From Enterobacter hormaechei subsp. xiangfangensis (GTDB lineage Bacteria > Pseudomonadota > Gammaproteobacteria > Enterobacterales > Enterobacteriaceae), in assembly GCF_001729785.1 (NCBI RefSeq), contig NZ_CP017183.1:3968001-4032000 (forward strand): DNA of 64,000 nucleotides. The letters are read 5' to 3'. Position numbers and translations under genes: made by a program. A model generated the notes under the pieces. That model was not told the DNA's origin, did not search any database, and worked only from the letters and a program-made list of their open reading frames with translations. Positions 37,878 through 46,955 of this stretch are shown one piece after another; position 1 is the stretch's first letter, and the number at the start of each line of letters is the position of its first letter.

Positions 37878-37888
37878 TGGTATAACAA
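37878..37888. promoter_or_regulatory. ExuR-type operator before exuR
   Basis: TGGTATAACAA resembles the hexuronate-regulator palindrome TTGGTATACCAA and lies 30 bases before the exuR start, suggesting autoregulation. Confidence 0.6.
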
Positions 37889-37918
37889 ATCATTCGCCGT
37901 ACCCTGCCTGGAGCGCAT

Positions 37919-38695
37919 ATGGAAATCACCGAATCACGTCGTTTATATCAACAACTTGCCGCCGAGCTGAAAGATCGCATCGAGCAAGGGGTCTATCTTG
38001 TCGGTGATAAACTTCCCGCTGAGCGTTTCATTGCGGATGAAAAAAGCGTCAGCCGCACGGTGGTCCGCGAAGCCATCATCATGCTGGAAGTGGAAGGGTA
38101 TGTTGAGGTACGCAAAGGTTCCGGCATTCATGTGATTTCCAGCCAGGCGAAACACTCCCCCACCCCGGACGAAAGTCTGGAATTTGCCAGCTACGGTCCG
38201 TTTGAGCTTCTCCAGGCTCGCCAGCTGATTGAAAGCAACATTGCGGAATTTGCTGCGACGCAGGTGACCAAGCAGGACATCATGAAGCTGATGGAAATCC
38301 AGGATCACGCGCGTAAAGAAAAATGTTTCCGCGATTCTGAATGGGACCTGCAATTCCACGTCCAGGTCGCCCTTGCGACTCAGAACACGGCGCTGGCGGC
38401 AATCGTTGAAAAAATGTGGACTCAGCGCGTTCACAACCCGTACTGGAAGAAACTGCACGATCACATTGATTCCCGCACGGTAGATAACTGGTGTGACGAT
38501 CACGACCAGATTCTTAAAGCCCTGATTCGTAAAGATCCGCATGCGGCGAAACTGGCAATGTGGCAGCATCTGGAGAACACCAAACAGATGCTGTTTAATG
38601 AAACAAGTGATGACTTTGAATTTAACGCTGACCGCTATCTTTTTGCCGATAATCCGGTCGTTCACCTCGATACCGCGACCAATCTCGCAAAATAA
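37919..38695 (+). CDS. exuR: Hexuronate regulon repressor ExuR
   Basis: ExuR represses exuT, uxaCA and uxaB until galacturonate or glucuronate is present. The 258-residue GntR/FadR-type protein has the winged helix at 8-75 ([33 protein letters not shown]) and an all-helical FCD ligand domain. The E. coli length is conserved. It is separated from exuT by REPs and a terminator, so it is transcribed mainly from its own promoter. Confidence 0.96.
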   Translation: MEITESRRLYQQLAAELKDRIEQGVYLVGDKLPAERFIADEKSVSRTVVREAIIMLEVEGYVEVRKGSGIHVISSQAKHSPTPDESLEFASYGPFELLQARQLIESNIAEFAATQVTKQDIMKLMEIQDHARKEKCFRDSEWDLQFHVQVALATQNTALAAIVEKMWTQRVHNPYWKKLHDHIDSRTVDNWCDDHDQILKALIRKDPHAAKLAMWQHLENTKQMLFNETSDDFEFNADRYLFADNPVVHLDTATNLAK

Positions 38696-39037
38696 CGCCC
38701 CGAACTGCTGGCAGGCGCACCGCCGCGCCTTCCGGCCAGACAGGGTAAGAAAACCTCTATAGTGTCAGCCTTTGTAAAATTTCTCGCTCCCCTCCGTGGC
38801 TTACGCCAAAATCATGTTTCCCCTCAAATTCTGTGACGCAGAACGTCGGGCTTTGTTACAATTGGATTCACTTCGTTATTTTGTAAGTTAGTGCTTGCTA
38901 ACCAGCCAATTAACAGGGAACAGTGTTGGCCACACATCAATGTGTCCGCGAGCGACCATAATGAAATCATAACAATGTCGCCGTGCTGTATTTCCCGAAT
39001 TACAGGCGTGACGTTAACCGATTTCCAGGAACACTGA
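38696..39037. promoter_or_regulatory. Intergenic region before yqjA
   Basis: The 342-bp gap carries no convincing gene. A 6-base inverted repeat ACACAT-CA-ATGTGT lies at about 38931-38945. GTTACAA and TTGTAAG repeats at about 38855-38890 are reminiscent of CpxR-type direct repeats, and E. coli yqjA-mzrA is CpxR controlled, but the spacing is not clear enough to call a site. Confidence 0.4.
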
Positions 39038-39700
39038 ATGGAACTTTTGACCCAACTACTGAACGCCCTCTGGGCTCAGGATTTCGAAACGCTGGCCAAC
39101 CCGTCCATGATTGGCATGCTCTACTTTGTATTATTTATGATCCTGTTCCTTGAGAACGGTCTGCTGCCTGCTGCCTTTTTACCGGGCGACAGCCTGCTGG
39201 TGCTGGTCGGGGTGCTTTGTGCAAAAGGGGCGATGGCTTTCCCGCAAACGGTCCTGCTTTTAACCATTGCCGCCAGCCTGGGCTGCTGGGTGAGTTACAT
39301 TCAGGGGCGATGGCTGGGTAACACGCGAATCGTTCAGAACTGGCTTTCGCACCTTCCGGCCCATTACCACCAGCGAGCGCACCACCTTTTCCATAAGCAT
39401 GGGCTTTCCGCCTTGCTGATTGGCCGCTTTATCGCATTCGTACGCACCCTACTGCCCACCATTGCGGGCCTGTCCGGCCTGAGCAGCACGCGCTTCCAGT
39501 TCTTTAACTGGATGAGCGGCTTGCTGTGGGTGCTGATCCTGACCACGCTCGGCTACGCGCTGGGTAAAACGCCGGTCTTTATGAAATACGAAGACCAACT
39601 GATGTCTTGCCTGATGCTGCTGCCCGTCGTTCTGCTGGTGTTTGGCCTGGTCGGGTCCCTGGTCGTACTGTGGAAGAAGAAATACGGGGCCAGGGGTTAA
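39038..39700 (+). CDS. yqjA: DedA-family membrane protein YqjA
   Basis: YqjA supports proton-dependent membrane transport and is needed with YghB for cell division and tolerance of alkaline pH and some drugs in E. coli. The 220-residue protein shows the DedA pattern: N-terminal amphipathic helix, [21 protein letters not shown], and [19 protein letters not shown], with about four to five membrane segments. The stop is two bases before the mzrA start. Confidence 0.95.
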   Translation: MELLTQLLNALWAQDFETLANPSMIGMLYFVLFMILFLENGLLPAAFLPGDSLLVLVGVLCAKGAMAFPQTVLLLTIAASLGCWVSYIQGRWLGNTRIVQNWLSHLPAHYHQRAHHLFHKHGLSALLIGRFIAFVRTLLPTIAGLSGLSSTRFQFFNWMSGLLWVLILTTLGYALGKTPVFMKYEDQLMSCLMLLPVVLLVFGLVGSLVVLWKKKYGARG

Positions 39701-39702
39701 CG

Positions 39703-40086
39703 ATGGTTATCTCCCCGCTCGCGCTGCGCCGCTTCTCTTACGCCATCGTCGCGCTGATGATGTTCAGCGCTCTTATCCTGCTGTGGTCTGCGCTACAGCA
39801 TCAGGAGTCGACGCTGGCTATCCGTCCTGTGAGCCAGGGAACCAGCGTGCCGGATGGTTTTTCCATCTGGCATCATCTCGACGCAAACGGGATTCGCTTT
39901 AAGAGCATCACGCCGCAAGACGATGTGCTGCTGATAAAATTTGACTCCAGTGCGCAAAGCGCCGCGGCGAAAGCCGTGCTGGACCGCACGCTGCCGCAGG
40001 GTTACATCATTGCGCAACAGGATGATGACAGCCACGTCGCCTCCTGGATGTCACGGTTACGCGACACGTCGCATCGATTTGGTTAA
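39703..40086 (+). CDS. mzrA: Modulator of EnvZ/OmpR, MzrA
   Basis: MzrA is a small inner-membrane protein that binds EnvZ and raises OmpR phosphorylation, connecting CpxA/R with EnvZ/OmpR. The 127-residue chain has one membrane helix (about 12-31) and a periplasmic domain. The ATG at 39703 directly follows the yqjA stop. The frame continues open upstream inside yqjA, but length and overlap favour this start. It is an operon partner of yqjA. Confidence 0.94.
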   Translation: MVISPLALRRFSYAIVALMMFSALILLWSALQHQESTLAIRPVSQGTSVPDGFSIWHHLDANGIRFKSITPQDDVLLIKFDSSAQSAAAKAVLDRTLPQGYIIAQQDDDSHVASWMSRLRDTSHRFG

Positions 40087-40229
40087 CGACTAATATTCCG
40101 AATATTTTCACCTACTTTGGTGAAACTCCCGTTTACTTACTATGCTTAAGTACGCGGAGCACCCCTCAGATGTTCTCCGCTTAGTTCTGGAACACGGCTT
40201 ACGCCGTAACACAATGGAAGGTTTCTATA

Positions 40230-40598
40230 ATGAAATACCGCATCACCCTGGCTCTGGCCCTTTTTTCTTTAAGCACAGCTTCCTTCGCTATGTCTCTTTG
40301 TCAGGAGAAAGAACAGGATATCCAACGCGAAATCAGTTATGCCGAAAAGCATAACAATCAGCACCGGATCGACGGACTGAAAAAAGCGTTGCGCGAAGTG
40401 AAAGACAACTGTACGGACAGCAAGCTGCGTGCCGATCATCAGGAAAAAATCGCTGAACAGAAGGACGAGATAGCCGAGCGCCGTCAAGACCTGCAAGAAG
40501 CGAAAGAGAAAGGTGATGCGGAAAAAATTGCCAAGCGCGAGAGGAAGTTGCAAGAGGCGCAGGACGAACTGAAAGCGCTGGAAGCTCGCGATTATTGA
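40230..40598 (+). CDS. yqjC: DUF1090 periplasmic protein YqjC
   Basis: The 122-residue protein has a signal peptide (MKYRITLALALFSLSTASFA) and a mature part that is almost wholly charged helix with heptad patterns, so it is probably a periplasmic coiled coil. Two cysteines remain in the mature part (CQEK and NCTDS) and could form a disulfide. Function is unknown. A GGAAGG ribosome-binding site is present. It heads the yqjC-yqjD-yqjE-yqjK group. Confidence 0.92.
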   Translation: MKYRITLALALFSLSTASFAMSLCQEKEQDIQREISYAEKHNNQHRIDGLKKALREVKDNCTDSKLRADHQEKIAEQKDEIAERRQDLQEAKEKGDAEKIAKRERKLQEAQDELKALEARDY

Positions 40599-40627
40599 GT
40601 TAACGGAAATCTCAACAGGAGAGAATC

Positions 40628-40933
40628 ATGTCAAAAGATACAACTTCAGAAAATCTGCGCGCTGAACTGAAATCCCTGGCGGACACCCTGGAAGAGGTGC
40701 TGAACTCTTCTGCCGATAAATCGAAAGAAGAAGTCAGCAAACTGCGCAGCAAAGCGGAGCAGGCACTGAAAGAGAGCCGTTACCGTCTGGGTGAAACCGG
40801 TGATGCGCTGGCGAAACAGACCCGCGAAGCGGCTGCGCGCGCAGACGAATATGTACGTGATAATCCCTGGACGGGTGTGGGTATTGGCGCCGCAGTGGGT
40901 GTGGTGCTGGGTGTCCTGCTGACGCGTCGTTGA
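40628..40933 (+). CDS. yqjD: DUF883 membrane-anchored ribosome-binding protein YqjD
   Basis: In E. coli YqjD binds 70S and 100S ribosomes in stationary phase and tethers them to the inner membrane through its C-terminal helix. The 101-residue protein has a charged helical body and ends with DNPWTGVGIGAAVGVVLGVLLTRR, the anchor. CAGGAGAG precedes the ATG. The stop lies two bases before the yqjE start. Confidence 0.94.
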   Translation: MSKDTTSENLRAELKSLADTLEEVLNSSADKSKEEVSKLRSKAEQALKESRYRLGETGDALAKQTREAAARADEYVRDNPWTGVGIGAAVGVVLGVLLTRR

Positions 40934-40935
40934 TT

Positions 40936-41334
40936 ATGGAAGATCCACGTCACGCACAAGGGCCTGCTAAAAACGTCCTCGGCATTGGCCAGCGTATTCT
41001 TACGACGCTGGTCGGGATTGCCGAAACGCGCGTCCGGCTTGCGGTAGTGGAGCTGGAAGAGGAGAAAGCCAACCTCTTCCAGATGCTGCTCATGCTTGGG
41101 CTTACGATGCTCTTTGCCGCGTTTGGTCTGATGAGCCTGATGGTGTTAATCATCTGGGCTATCGATCCACAGTATCGTCTGAACGCGATGATTGCGACTA
41201 CCGTGGTTCTGCTGGTGGCGGCGCTGATAGGCGGTATCTGGACCCTGCATAAAGCGCGCACGTCGACCTTCCTGCGTCATACGCGCCAGGAGCTGGCCAA
41301 CGACCGCGCCCTGCTGGAGGATGATAAGTCGTGA
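40936..41334 (+). CDS. yqjE: Phage holin-like membrane protein YqjE
   Basis: The 132-residue inner-membrane protein has two hydrophobic helices in the centre (MLLMLGLTMLFAAFGLMSLMVLIIW and a second at about 85-105) and charged ends, and belongs to the Phage_holin_3_6 family. Function is unknown. It accompanies yqjD and yqjK in enterobacteria. The ATG at 40936 is preferred over a TTG two codons upstream. The end overlaps the yqjK GTG. Confidence 0.9.
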   Translation: MEDPRHAQGPAKNVLGIGQRILTTLVGIAETRVRLAVVELEEEKANLFQMLLMLGLTMLFAAFGLMSLMVLIIWAIDPQYRLNAMIATTVVLLVAALIGGIWTLHKARTSTFLRHTRQELANDRALLEDDKS

Positions 41335-41627
41335 GCGACAAAGCCGAACGTCAAAAGCGGAAAGCGTATCTGTTGAGCCAAATCCAGCAGCAGCGACTGG
41401 ATCTGTCTGCCAGCCGTCGCGACTGGGTTGAAGCCACGCATCGGTTTGACCGCGGCTGGAACACGGTCCTGAGCCTGCGTTCATGGGCGCTGGTCGGCAG
41501 CAGCGTGATGGCGATCTGGTCGGTTCGGCATCCTAACATGCTGATCCGCTGGGCACGTCGCGGCTTTGGCGCCTGGAGCGCCTGGCGTCTGGTGAAAACC
41601 ACGCTGCGACAGCAGCAGTTGCGGTGA
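41331..41627 (+). CDS. yqjK: YqjK-like protein
   Basis: The 98-residue basic protein starts with GTG, overlapping the yqjE stop (GTGA), so translation is coupled. It has a helical N-terminal half and a moderately hydrophobic segment (SWALVGSSVMAIWSV). It belongs to the YqjK family, which has no assigned function. It probably acts at the membrane with YqjD and YqjE. Confidence 0.9.
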   Translation: MSDKAERQKRKAYLLSQIQQQRLDLSASRRDWVEATHRFDRGWNTVLSLRSWALVGSSVMAIWSVRHPNMLIRWARRGFGAWSAWRLVKTTLRQQQLR

Positions 41628-41635
41628 AAAAAGCA

Positions 41636-41664
41636 AAACGGTAACCCTGGTTACCGTTTTTTGT
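41636..41664 (+). terminator. Terminator of the yqjCDEK operon
   Basis: AAAACGGTAACC-CT-GGTTACCGTTTTTT follows nine bases after the yqjK stop. Confidence 0.92.
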
Positions 41665-41671
41665 TTTTGCC

Positions 41672-41710
41672 CCCTCTCCCTGTGGGAGAGGGATGGGGTG
41701 AGGGCACCAG
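41672..41710. repeat. REP-like palindrome, CCCTCTCCC type
   Basis: CCCTCTCCC-TGT-GGGAGAGGG with G-rich tail, after the yqjK terminator. Confidence 0.85.
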
Positions 41711-41880
41711 CCCGCACGCTCCCTTACTCAATATCTTTGAAGAAGATTAACAGTTTTCCTTGCTAACAATTGCCATCCGCCCCGTTTACACTCCTCTCCA
41801 TCGACAGCAAAGACGCGGTATCTACCCGAATTTGCACGCAAATAACGTTTAGCCGCTGATGTGGTTCCCTGGAGAGTAAA

Positions 41881-42273
41881 ATGAAAAAATTAGAAGATGT
41901 TGGTGTACTGGTAGCGCGTATTCTGATGCCAATTCTGTTCATCACCGCAGGCTGGGGCAAAATTACCGGCTATGCGGGCACTCAGCAGTATATGGAAGCG
42001 ATGGGCGTGCCGGGGTTCCTGCTGCCACTGACCATTCTGCTTGAGTTCGGCGGCGGCCTGGCAGTGCTGTTCGGTTTCCTGACCCGCACCACGGCGCTGT
42101 TCACCGCAGGCTTTACCCTGCTGACCGCGTTCATCTTCCACAGCAACTTTGCGGAAGGCGTGAACTCCCTGATGTTCATGAAAAACCTGACCATCGCGGG
42201 TGGCTTCCTGCTGCTGGCTATCACGGGCCCGGGCGCCTACAGCATCGACCGTCTTCTGAATAAGAAGTGGTAA
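41881..42273 (+). CDS. yqjF: DoxX-family inner-membrane protein YqjF
   Basis: The 130-residue protein has four predicted membrane helices and the DoxX pattern (LVARILMPILFITAGWGKITGY, LEFGGGLAVLFGFLTRTTALF). DoxX proteins are linked to redox or quinone metabolism. The neighbour yqjG, a quinone reductase, supports that link. The specific reaction is unknown. An intrinsic terminator follows. Confidence 0.92.
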   Translation: MKKLEDVGVLVARILMPILFITAGWGKITGYAGTQQYMEAMGVPGFLLPLTILLEFGGGLAVLFGFLTRTTALFTAGFTLLTAFIFHSNFAEGVNSLMFMKNLTIAGGFLLLAITGPGAYSIDRLLNKKW

Positions 42274-42295
42274 GCAGGCTATACTGATTACATTC

Positions 42296-42323
42296 AAAGC
42301 GAGGAGACATCTCCTCGCTTTTG
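42296..42323 (+). terminator. Terminator between yqjF and yqjG
   Basis: AAAGCGAGGAG-ACAT-CTCCTCGCTTTT. It lies 23 bases before yqjG, so it could also attenuate yqjG. Confidence 0.85.
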
Positions 42324-42345
42324 CTATCTGACGGAGGAGAAAAAA

Positions 42346-43332
42346 ATGGGACAACTCGTAGACGGCGTCTGGCAGGATGTCTGGTATGACACCAAATCCA
42401 CCGGTGGACGCTTTAAGCGCTCTGTTTCGGCCTTCCGTAACTGGCTGACCGCCGACGGCGCACCCGGCCCGAGTGGCGAAGGGGGCTTTACGGCGGAGAA
42501 AGATCGTTATCATCTGTACGTTTCTCTCGCCTGTCCGTGGGCGCACCGCACGCTGATTGTACGCAAGCTTAAAGGCCTCGAATCGTTAATTCCGGTTTCG
42601 GTGGTCAACCCGCTGATGCTGGAAAACGGCTGGACGTTCGACAGTGACTTCCCTGCCGCGACGGGTGATGAGCTTTATCATCACGATTTCCTGTATCAGC
42701 TCTATCTGCGCGCCGATCCGCACTACACCGGACGCGTAACGGTGCCGGTGCTGTGGGACAAGAAAAACCAGACGATCGTCAGCAATGAATCCGCTGAAAT
42801 CATTCGCATGTTCAATACCGCGTTTGACGCGCACGGCGCCCGCGCCGGGGATTACTACCCGGTTGAGCTGCGCGAGAAAATTGACGAGCTGAACGGCTGG
42901 ATCTACGACAACGTCAACAACGGCGTCTATAAAGCGGGCTTTGCCACCAGTCAGGAAGCGTACGACGAAGCGGTCGGCAACGTGTTTGGATCCCTGGAGC
43001 GCCTGGAGCAGATCCTCGGCCAGCATCGTTATTTAACGGGCGATCGCCTCACTGAAGCAGACATCCGCCTGTGGACGACGCTGATCCGCTTCGATCCGGT
43101 GTATGTCACCCACTTCAAGTGCGACAAGCATCGCATCAGCGATTATCTGAACCTGCACGGTTTCCTGCGCGACATCTATCAGATGCCGGGGATTGCGGAG
43201 ACGGTCAATTTTGACCATATTCGCACCCATTATTTCCGCAGTCATAAGACCATCAACCCAACGGGCATTATCTCCATTGGCCCGTGGCAGGACCTGGATG
43301 AACCGCACGGGCGCGACGTGCGTTTCGGATAA
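42346..43332 (+). CDS. yqjG: Glutathionyl-hydroquinone reductase YqjG
   Basis: YqjG reduces glutathionyl-hydroquinones using glutathione, clearing quinone adducts. The 328-residue Xi-class glutathione transferase has catalytic Cys63 in ACPWAHRT and the helical C-terminal domain with LTEADIRLWTTLIRFD. GGAGGAG lies upstream of the ATG. The family length is conserved. Confidence 0.96.
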   Translation: MGQLVDGVWQDVWYDTKSTGGRFKRSVSAFRNWLTADGAPGPSGEGGFTAEKDRYHLYVSLACPWAHRTLIVRKLKGLESLIPVSVVNPLMLENGWTFDSDFPAATGDELYHHDFLYQLYLRADPHYTGRVTVPVLWDKKNQTIVSNESAEIIRMFNTAFDAHGARAGDYYPVELREKIDELNGWIYDNVNNGVYKAGFATSQEAYDEAVGNVFGSLERLEQILGQHRYLTGDRLTEADIRLWTTLIRFDPVYVTHFKCDKHRISDYLNLHGFLRDIYQMPGIAETVNFDHIRTHYFRSHKTINPTGIISIGPWQDLDEPHGRDVRFG

Positions 43333-43339
43333 TTATTTA

Positions 43340-43363
43340 GGGAATCAATTGATTCCCTTTTTT
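43340..43363 (+). terminator. Terminator of yqjG
   Basis: GGGAATCA-AT-TGATTCCC followed by six T, seven bases after the stop. Confidence 0.9.
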
Positions 43364-43438
43364 AATTCACAGCATACATCTATCCTTACCTCGATCGCTT
43401 AGAAAACAAGTGATTGACTGATTATGAGGCAAGGAAAA

Positions 43439-43804
43439 ATGGACTGGTATTTAAAGGTACTGCGCAACTATTTTGGTTTTGGTGGCCGTGCCCGCCGTAA
43501 AGAGTACTGGATGTTCGTTCTGGTGAACTTCGTCTTGATTATGGTGCTGGGCATTGTGGACAAGATCCTCGGCTGGGAACGCGAGGGGGGTGAAGGCATT
43601 CTCACCACCATTTATGGTGTGTTAGTTCTGCTGCCTTCATGGGCCGTACTGTTTCGTCGTCTCCACGACACCGATCGTTCGGCGTGGTGGCTGCTGTTGC
43701 TGTTGATCCCGCTTATCGGCTGGATCGTGATTTTGATTTTCAACTGTCAGAGCGGAACGCCGGGCGAAAACCGCTTTGGTCCGGATCCTAAGGCAAGCGC
43801 GTAA
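43439..43804 (+). CDS. yhaH: DUF805 inner-membrane protein YhaH
   Basis: The 121-residue protein has three to four membrane helices with the DUF805 motifs GRARRKEYWMF and RRLHDTDRSAWW. Function is not known. The start ATG at 43439 lies just after AAGGA and gives the E. coli length. An in-frame ATG at 43424 would add five residues. Confidence 0.92.
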   Translation: MDWYLKVLRNYFGFGGRARRKEYWMFVLVNFVLIMVLGIVDKILGWEREGGEGILTTIYGVLVLLPSWAVLFRRLHDTDRSAWWLLLLLIPLIGWIVILIFNCQSGTPGENRFGPDPKASA

Positions 43805-43808
43805 ATTC

Positions 43809-43842
43809 TGCCCGGTGGCGCTTACGCTTACCGGGCCTACGC
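43809..43842. repeat. REP element (CCCGGTGGCGC type)
   Basis: TGCCCGGTGGCGCTTACGCTTACCGGGCCTACGC lies between the convergent yhaH and yhaJ stops. Confidence 0.82.
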
Positions 43843-44745
43843 TTATTTGTTGTGGTGGGCAAAGAGCTTGGGAATTTCACGCAAACACCACGATTTGGCT
43901 TCGCCCATGCTATCGCGACGCCACGCCATAATAATATCCACTTCGCTGGTGTATTCCGGGCTGACGACGCGCAACCGCCCTTCTGCAATGTCCTTTTCGA
44001 CAAACGGGTACGGCATAGTCGCCACGCCCAGCCCCGCCAGGAGCGCCTGTCGCTTATCTTCCAGCGACGTTACCGTCAGTCGCGGCTGTTTATCCAGCAA
44101 CTGTACCGTTAACACCGGGCGCTCTCGGGCGGTATCCGCGACCGCCACGCCGCGGTATTTCACGCGCGTGACCTCAGAGAGCGGCTCCGGCTCCTGATGG
44201 ATAGGGTGATCCGGCGCGGCGACGTAGACGTTCATCACGCTGTAGAGCTTGCGCGAATTGATTTCTGACGATGAGCGGAAATGCATGTCTGGCGCAATCA
44301 CGATATCCGCCCTGCCCGTCTCAAGACGCTCCCATGCCCCGGCCAGCACCTCGGTGATGATCGACAGCTGGGTATTGGCTTTCGCGGCCAGTCTGTCCAC
44401 CAGCGGAAACAGCGCTTCGGTGGGCACCAGCGCTTCGGTCACTAACGTCAGATGGGTTTCCCAGCCGCGGGCCAGCGCTTCGGCATCGGTCGTCAGCTTA
44501 TCCGCCGCTTCCAGCAATACGCGGCCGCGCTCCAGCAGCATCCGCCCAACGTTGGTGAATTTTGTTCGATGACCGGAGCGATCGAAGAGCACAACATCCA
44601 GCTCCTCTTCCAGCTTTTGCATGGTGTAGCTCAGCGCAGACGGAACGCGCCCCAGTTCATCTGCCGCCGCGGCAAAACTGCCGCGCCTGTCAATCGCGTC
44701 CATGACGCGAAGCGCCTCAAGCGTCAATGCTCTCTCTTTAGCCAT
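43843..44745 (-). CDS. yhaJ: LysR-family regulator YhaJ
   Basis: The 300-residue protein has an N-terminal LysR helix-turn-helix (LTLEALRVMDAIDRRGSFAAAADELGRV) and a periplasmic-binding-like effector domain. In E. coli YhaJ responds to aromatic compounds and has been tied to yqjF activation and virulence control. It is divergent from yhaK, with about 100 bases between, and is expected to regulate neighbours. Confidence 0.94.
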   Translation of the reverse strand: MAKERALTLEALRVMDAIDRRGSFAAAADELGRVPSALSYTMQKLEEELDVVLFDRSGHRTKFTNVGRMLLERGRVLLEAADKLTTDAEALARGWETHLTLVTEALVPTEALFPLVDRLAAKANTQLSIITEVLAGAWERLETGRADIVIAPDMHFRSSSEINSRKLYSVMNVYVAAPDHPIHQEPEPLSEVTRVKYRGVAVADTARERPVLTVQLLDKQPRLTVTSLEDKRQALLAGLGVATMPYPFVEKDIAEGRLRVVSPEYTSEVDIIMAWRRDSMGEAKSWCLREIPKLFAHHNK

Positions 44746-44849
44746 CTCGTTCTCATTCAGGAAATTTGAACATACCAGGCAGAATATCTGGCTAACAATG
44801 CAGCGTCCATACCTTTACCATTGATTTAGTGTAAAGAGAGGTCAAGTTT

Positions 44850-45551
44850 ATGATTACGACAAGAACAGCGAAACAGTGCGGACAAGCCGATTTCGGTTGG
44901 TTGCAGGCCCGCTACACCTTTTCCTTTGGACACTACTTTGACCCTAAACTCCTCGGTTACGCTTCACTGCGTGTATTGAATCAGGAAGTGCTCGCCCCGG
45001 GCGCGTCCTTCCAGCCGCGCACGTACCCGAAAGTCGATATCCTGAACCTGATCCTGGAAGGCGAGGCAGAATACCGCGATAGCGAGGGCAATCATGTCCA
45101 GGCGAAGGCTGGCGAGGCGCTGTTAATTTCTACTCAGCCAGGTATTAGCTACAGTGAGCATAACCTCAGCAAAGACAAAACGCTGACCCGCATGCAGCTG
45201 TGGCTGGATGCCTGTCCGGAGCGGGAAAATCCGCTGGTGCAAAAGATCGATCTGAAGGGCGATCAACAGCAGCTGATTGCCTCGCCAGACGGCAGCAAAG
45301 GCAGCTTGCAGTTGCGCCAGCAGGTGTGGCTGCATCATATCGAACTGAAAAAAGGTGAACAGGCGAGCTTCCAGCTTCATGGCCCGCGTGCCTATTTGCA
45401 GTCCATTCACGGAACGGTGCATGCGGTCACGCATACGGAAGAGAAAGAAGCGCTCACCTGCGGTGACGGGGCGTTTATTCGTGACGAAGCGAATATCACT
45501 CTGGTTGCCGATACGCCGCTGCGCGCGCTGTTGATTGATTTGCCGGTTTAA
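44850..45551 (+). CDS. yhaK: Pirin-family bicupin YhaK
   Basis: The 233-residue protein is a pirin-like bicupin, with the first cupin around FGHYFDPKLLGYASLRVLNQEVLAPG. E. coli YhaK has been described as a redox-sensitive bicupin that does not bind metal like typical pirins. Its reaction is unknown. It lies divergent from yhaJ. Confidence 0.93.
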   Translation: MITTRTAKQCGQADFGWLQARYTFSFGHYFDPKLLGYASLRVLNQEVLAPGASFQPRTYPKVDILNLILEGEAEYRDSEGNHVQAKAGEALLISTQPGISYSEHNLSKDKTLTRMQLWLDACPERENPLVQKIDLKGDQQQLIASPDGSKGSLQLRQQVWLHHIELKKGEQASFQLHGPRAYLQSIHGTVHAVTHTEEKEALTCGDGAFIRDEANITLVADTPLRALLIDLPV

Positions 45552-45579
45552 GATCAACACGCCCCTCGCTCGATCGGTT

Positions 45580-45614
45580 CCCTCTCCCTATGGGAGAGGG
45601 TTAGGGTGAGGGGT
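45580..45614. repeat. REP-like palindrome, CCCTCTCCC type
   Basis: CCCTCTCCC-TAT-GGGAGAGGG plus GTTAGGGTGAGGGG lies between convergent yhaK and cyuA. E. coli yhaL, a small gene at this place, is missing. Confidence 0.85.
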
Positions 45615-45630
45615 AACGGGTTGGATTAAA

Positions 45631-46935
45631 TCACAACACCTTACTCGCCATAATCTCAATGATCTGCCGGTCCGTCGCCTGCATTGAGCGGCACGCCAGG
45701 GCGCACAGGTTAGAGATCGACTGTTCCACGTCGTGCGCCACAATCCCCTCGTTACCCGTCACCGCAGTATCATCCAGCGCCATCATCACGGCTTTCCAGG
45801 CGCTGGTGACGCTGGTCGAGACCTTCATTGCACAGCTGTTAGAAGCCCCATCGCAGATCATCCCGCTCACGTCGCCGATCATACTGCCGATCGCCATGGC
45901 AATGGTCTGGTAAGATCCGCCCATCAGCCACGCCATCCCCGCCGCTGCCCCCATTCCGGCGGTTGTCGCCGCGCACAACGCGGACAAGCGCGGAAGCTGG
46001 TAATGGATATAGATAGCCGACAGATGCGAGAGCATCAGCGCCCGCGCCAGCCGTTCGTCATCAGCCTGAACGTGCTCAGCCACCACCACTACCGGCATGG
46101 TGGCGGTGATGCCCTGATTCCCGGAACCCGAGTTGCTCATCGCTGGCAGCGTCGCGCCTCCCATGCGGGCATCCGAGGCTGCGCTGGTGCGGATAATAAT
46201 GTCTGAACCCAGATCCTGCGCCATCCAGCCGCGTGCGCGCTGTTTATTGAGCGTCGCGCCAATATGCAGCCCCCAGTTGCCACGCAAACCTTCGCGGGAG
46301 AGCGCATCGTTCAGCCGCCCCGCATCGAGGATAAAGCGGATCGCGTCGAACGGCACCTGCTCCACAAACTCAAGGATCTGTGACAGCGTGGTGGTCGAGA
46401 GTACCGCCAGCGGATCGTCGTTGTTCTGGCTCTGACGATCGTCAAGCCTGAAGCACGTTTCGCCCTGACAAACTACCTCCACCACGCGAGTGTGCCCGCC
46501 AGCGATGGTCACCATCGCCGAGGATTCACCGGCGTAAACGCAGGCGCGTGAATAAAGGATCTCATCGCACGGCTCCTGCAATTTTACCTGCACCAGACCC
46601 GCGTTCAGCAATGCTTTGGCGCGCGTTAGCGCCTCGGCCGACGCGTCTTTCAACACCTCCAGCCCGGCGTGTGCATTACCGCCTGTCGCCCCCAGCGCGG
46701 CCGCGATGGGTAAACCGACCATACCGGTGCCGGGCACCGTTACGCCAAGCCCGTTTTTCATCAGGTTCGGCGATACCCACGCCTCGATACGCGTTACCTC
46801 ACCGGAAAGCTGTCCGGCAGCCATCGCACACGCCAGCGCCAGCGAGACGGGTTCGGTACAGCCCAGCGCAGGCTTTACCTCTTCCTGCACGGCGCGAATA
46901 AAATGGTTCCATAAAGGATTAATTTGCTCAGACAT
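45631..46935 (-). CDS. cyuA: L-cysteine desulfidase CyuA (YhaM)
   Basis: CyuA breaks L-cysteine into pyruvate, sulfide and ammonia, mainly in anaerobic growth, with an iron-sulfur cluster. The 434-residue protein matches the serine-dehydratase-alpha-like family: early [13 protein letters not shown], glycine-rich [11 protein letters not shown], and late [15 protein letters not shown]. The ATG at 46935 gives the family length. The frame is open upstream into cyuP. It forms an operon with the importer cyuP, 20 bases upstream. Confidence 0.94.
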   Translation of the reverse strand: MSEQINPLWNHFIRAVQEEVKPALGCTEPVSLALACAMAAGQLSGEVTRIEAWVSPNLMKNGLGVTVPGTGMVGLPIAAALGATGGNAHAGLEVLKDASAEALTRAKALLNAGLVQVKLQEPCDEILYSRACVYAGESSAMVTIAGGHTRVVEVVCQGETCFRLDDRQSQNNDDPLAVLSTTTLSQILEFVEQVPFDAIRFILDAGRLNDALSREGLRGNWGLHIGATLNKQRARGWMAQDLGSDIIIRTSAASDARMGGATLPAMSNSGSGNQGITATMPVVVVAEHVQADDERLARALMLSHLSAIYIHYQLPRLSALCAATTAGMGAAAGMAWLMGGSYQTIAMAIGSMIGDVSGMICDGASNSCAMKVSTSVTSAWKAVMMALDDTAVTGNEGIVAHDVEQSISNLCALACRSMQATDRQIIEIMASKVL

Positions 46936-46955
46936 CGTTACGACCTTATTTAACC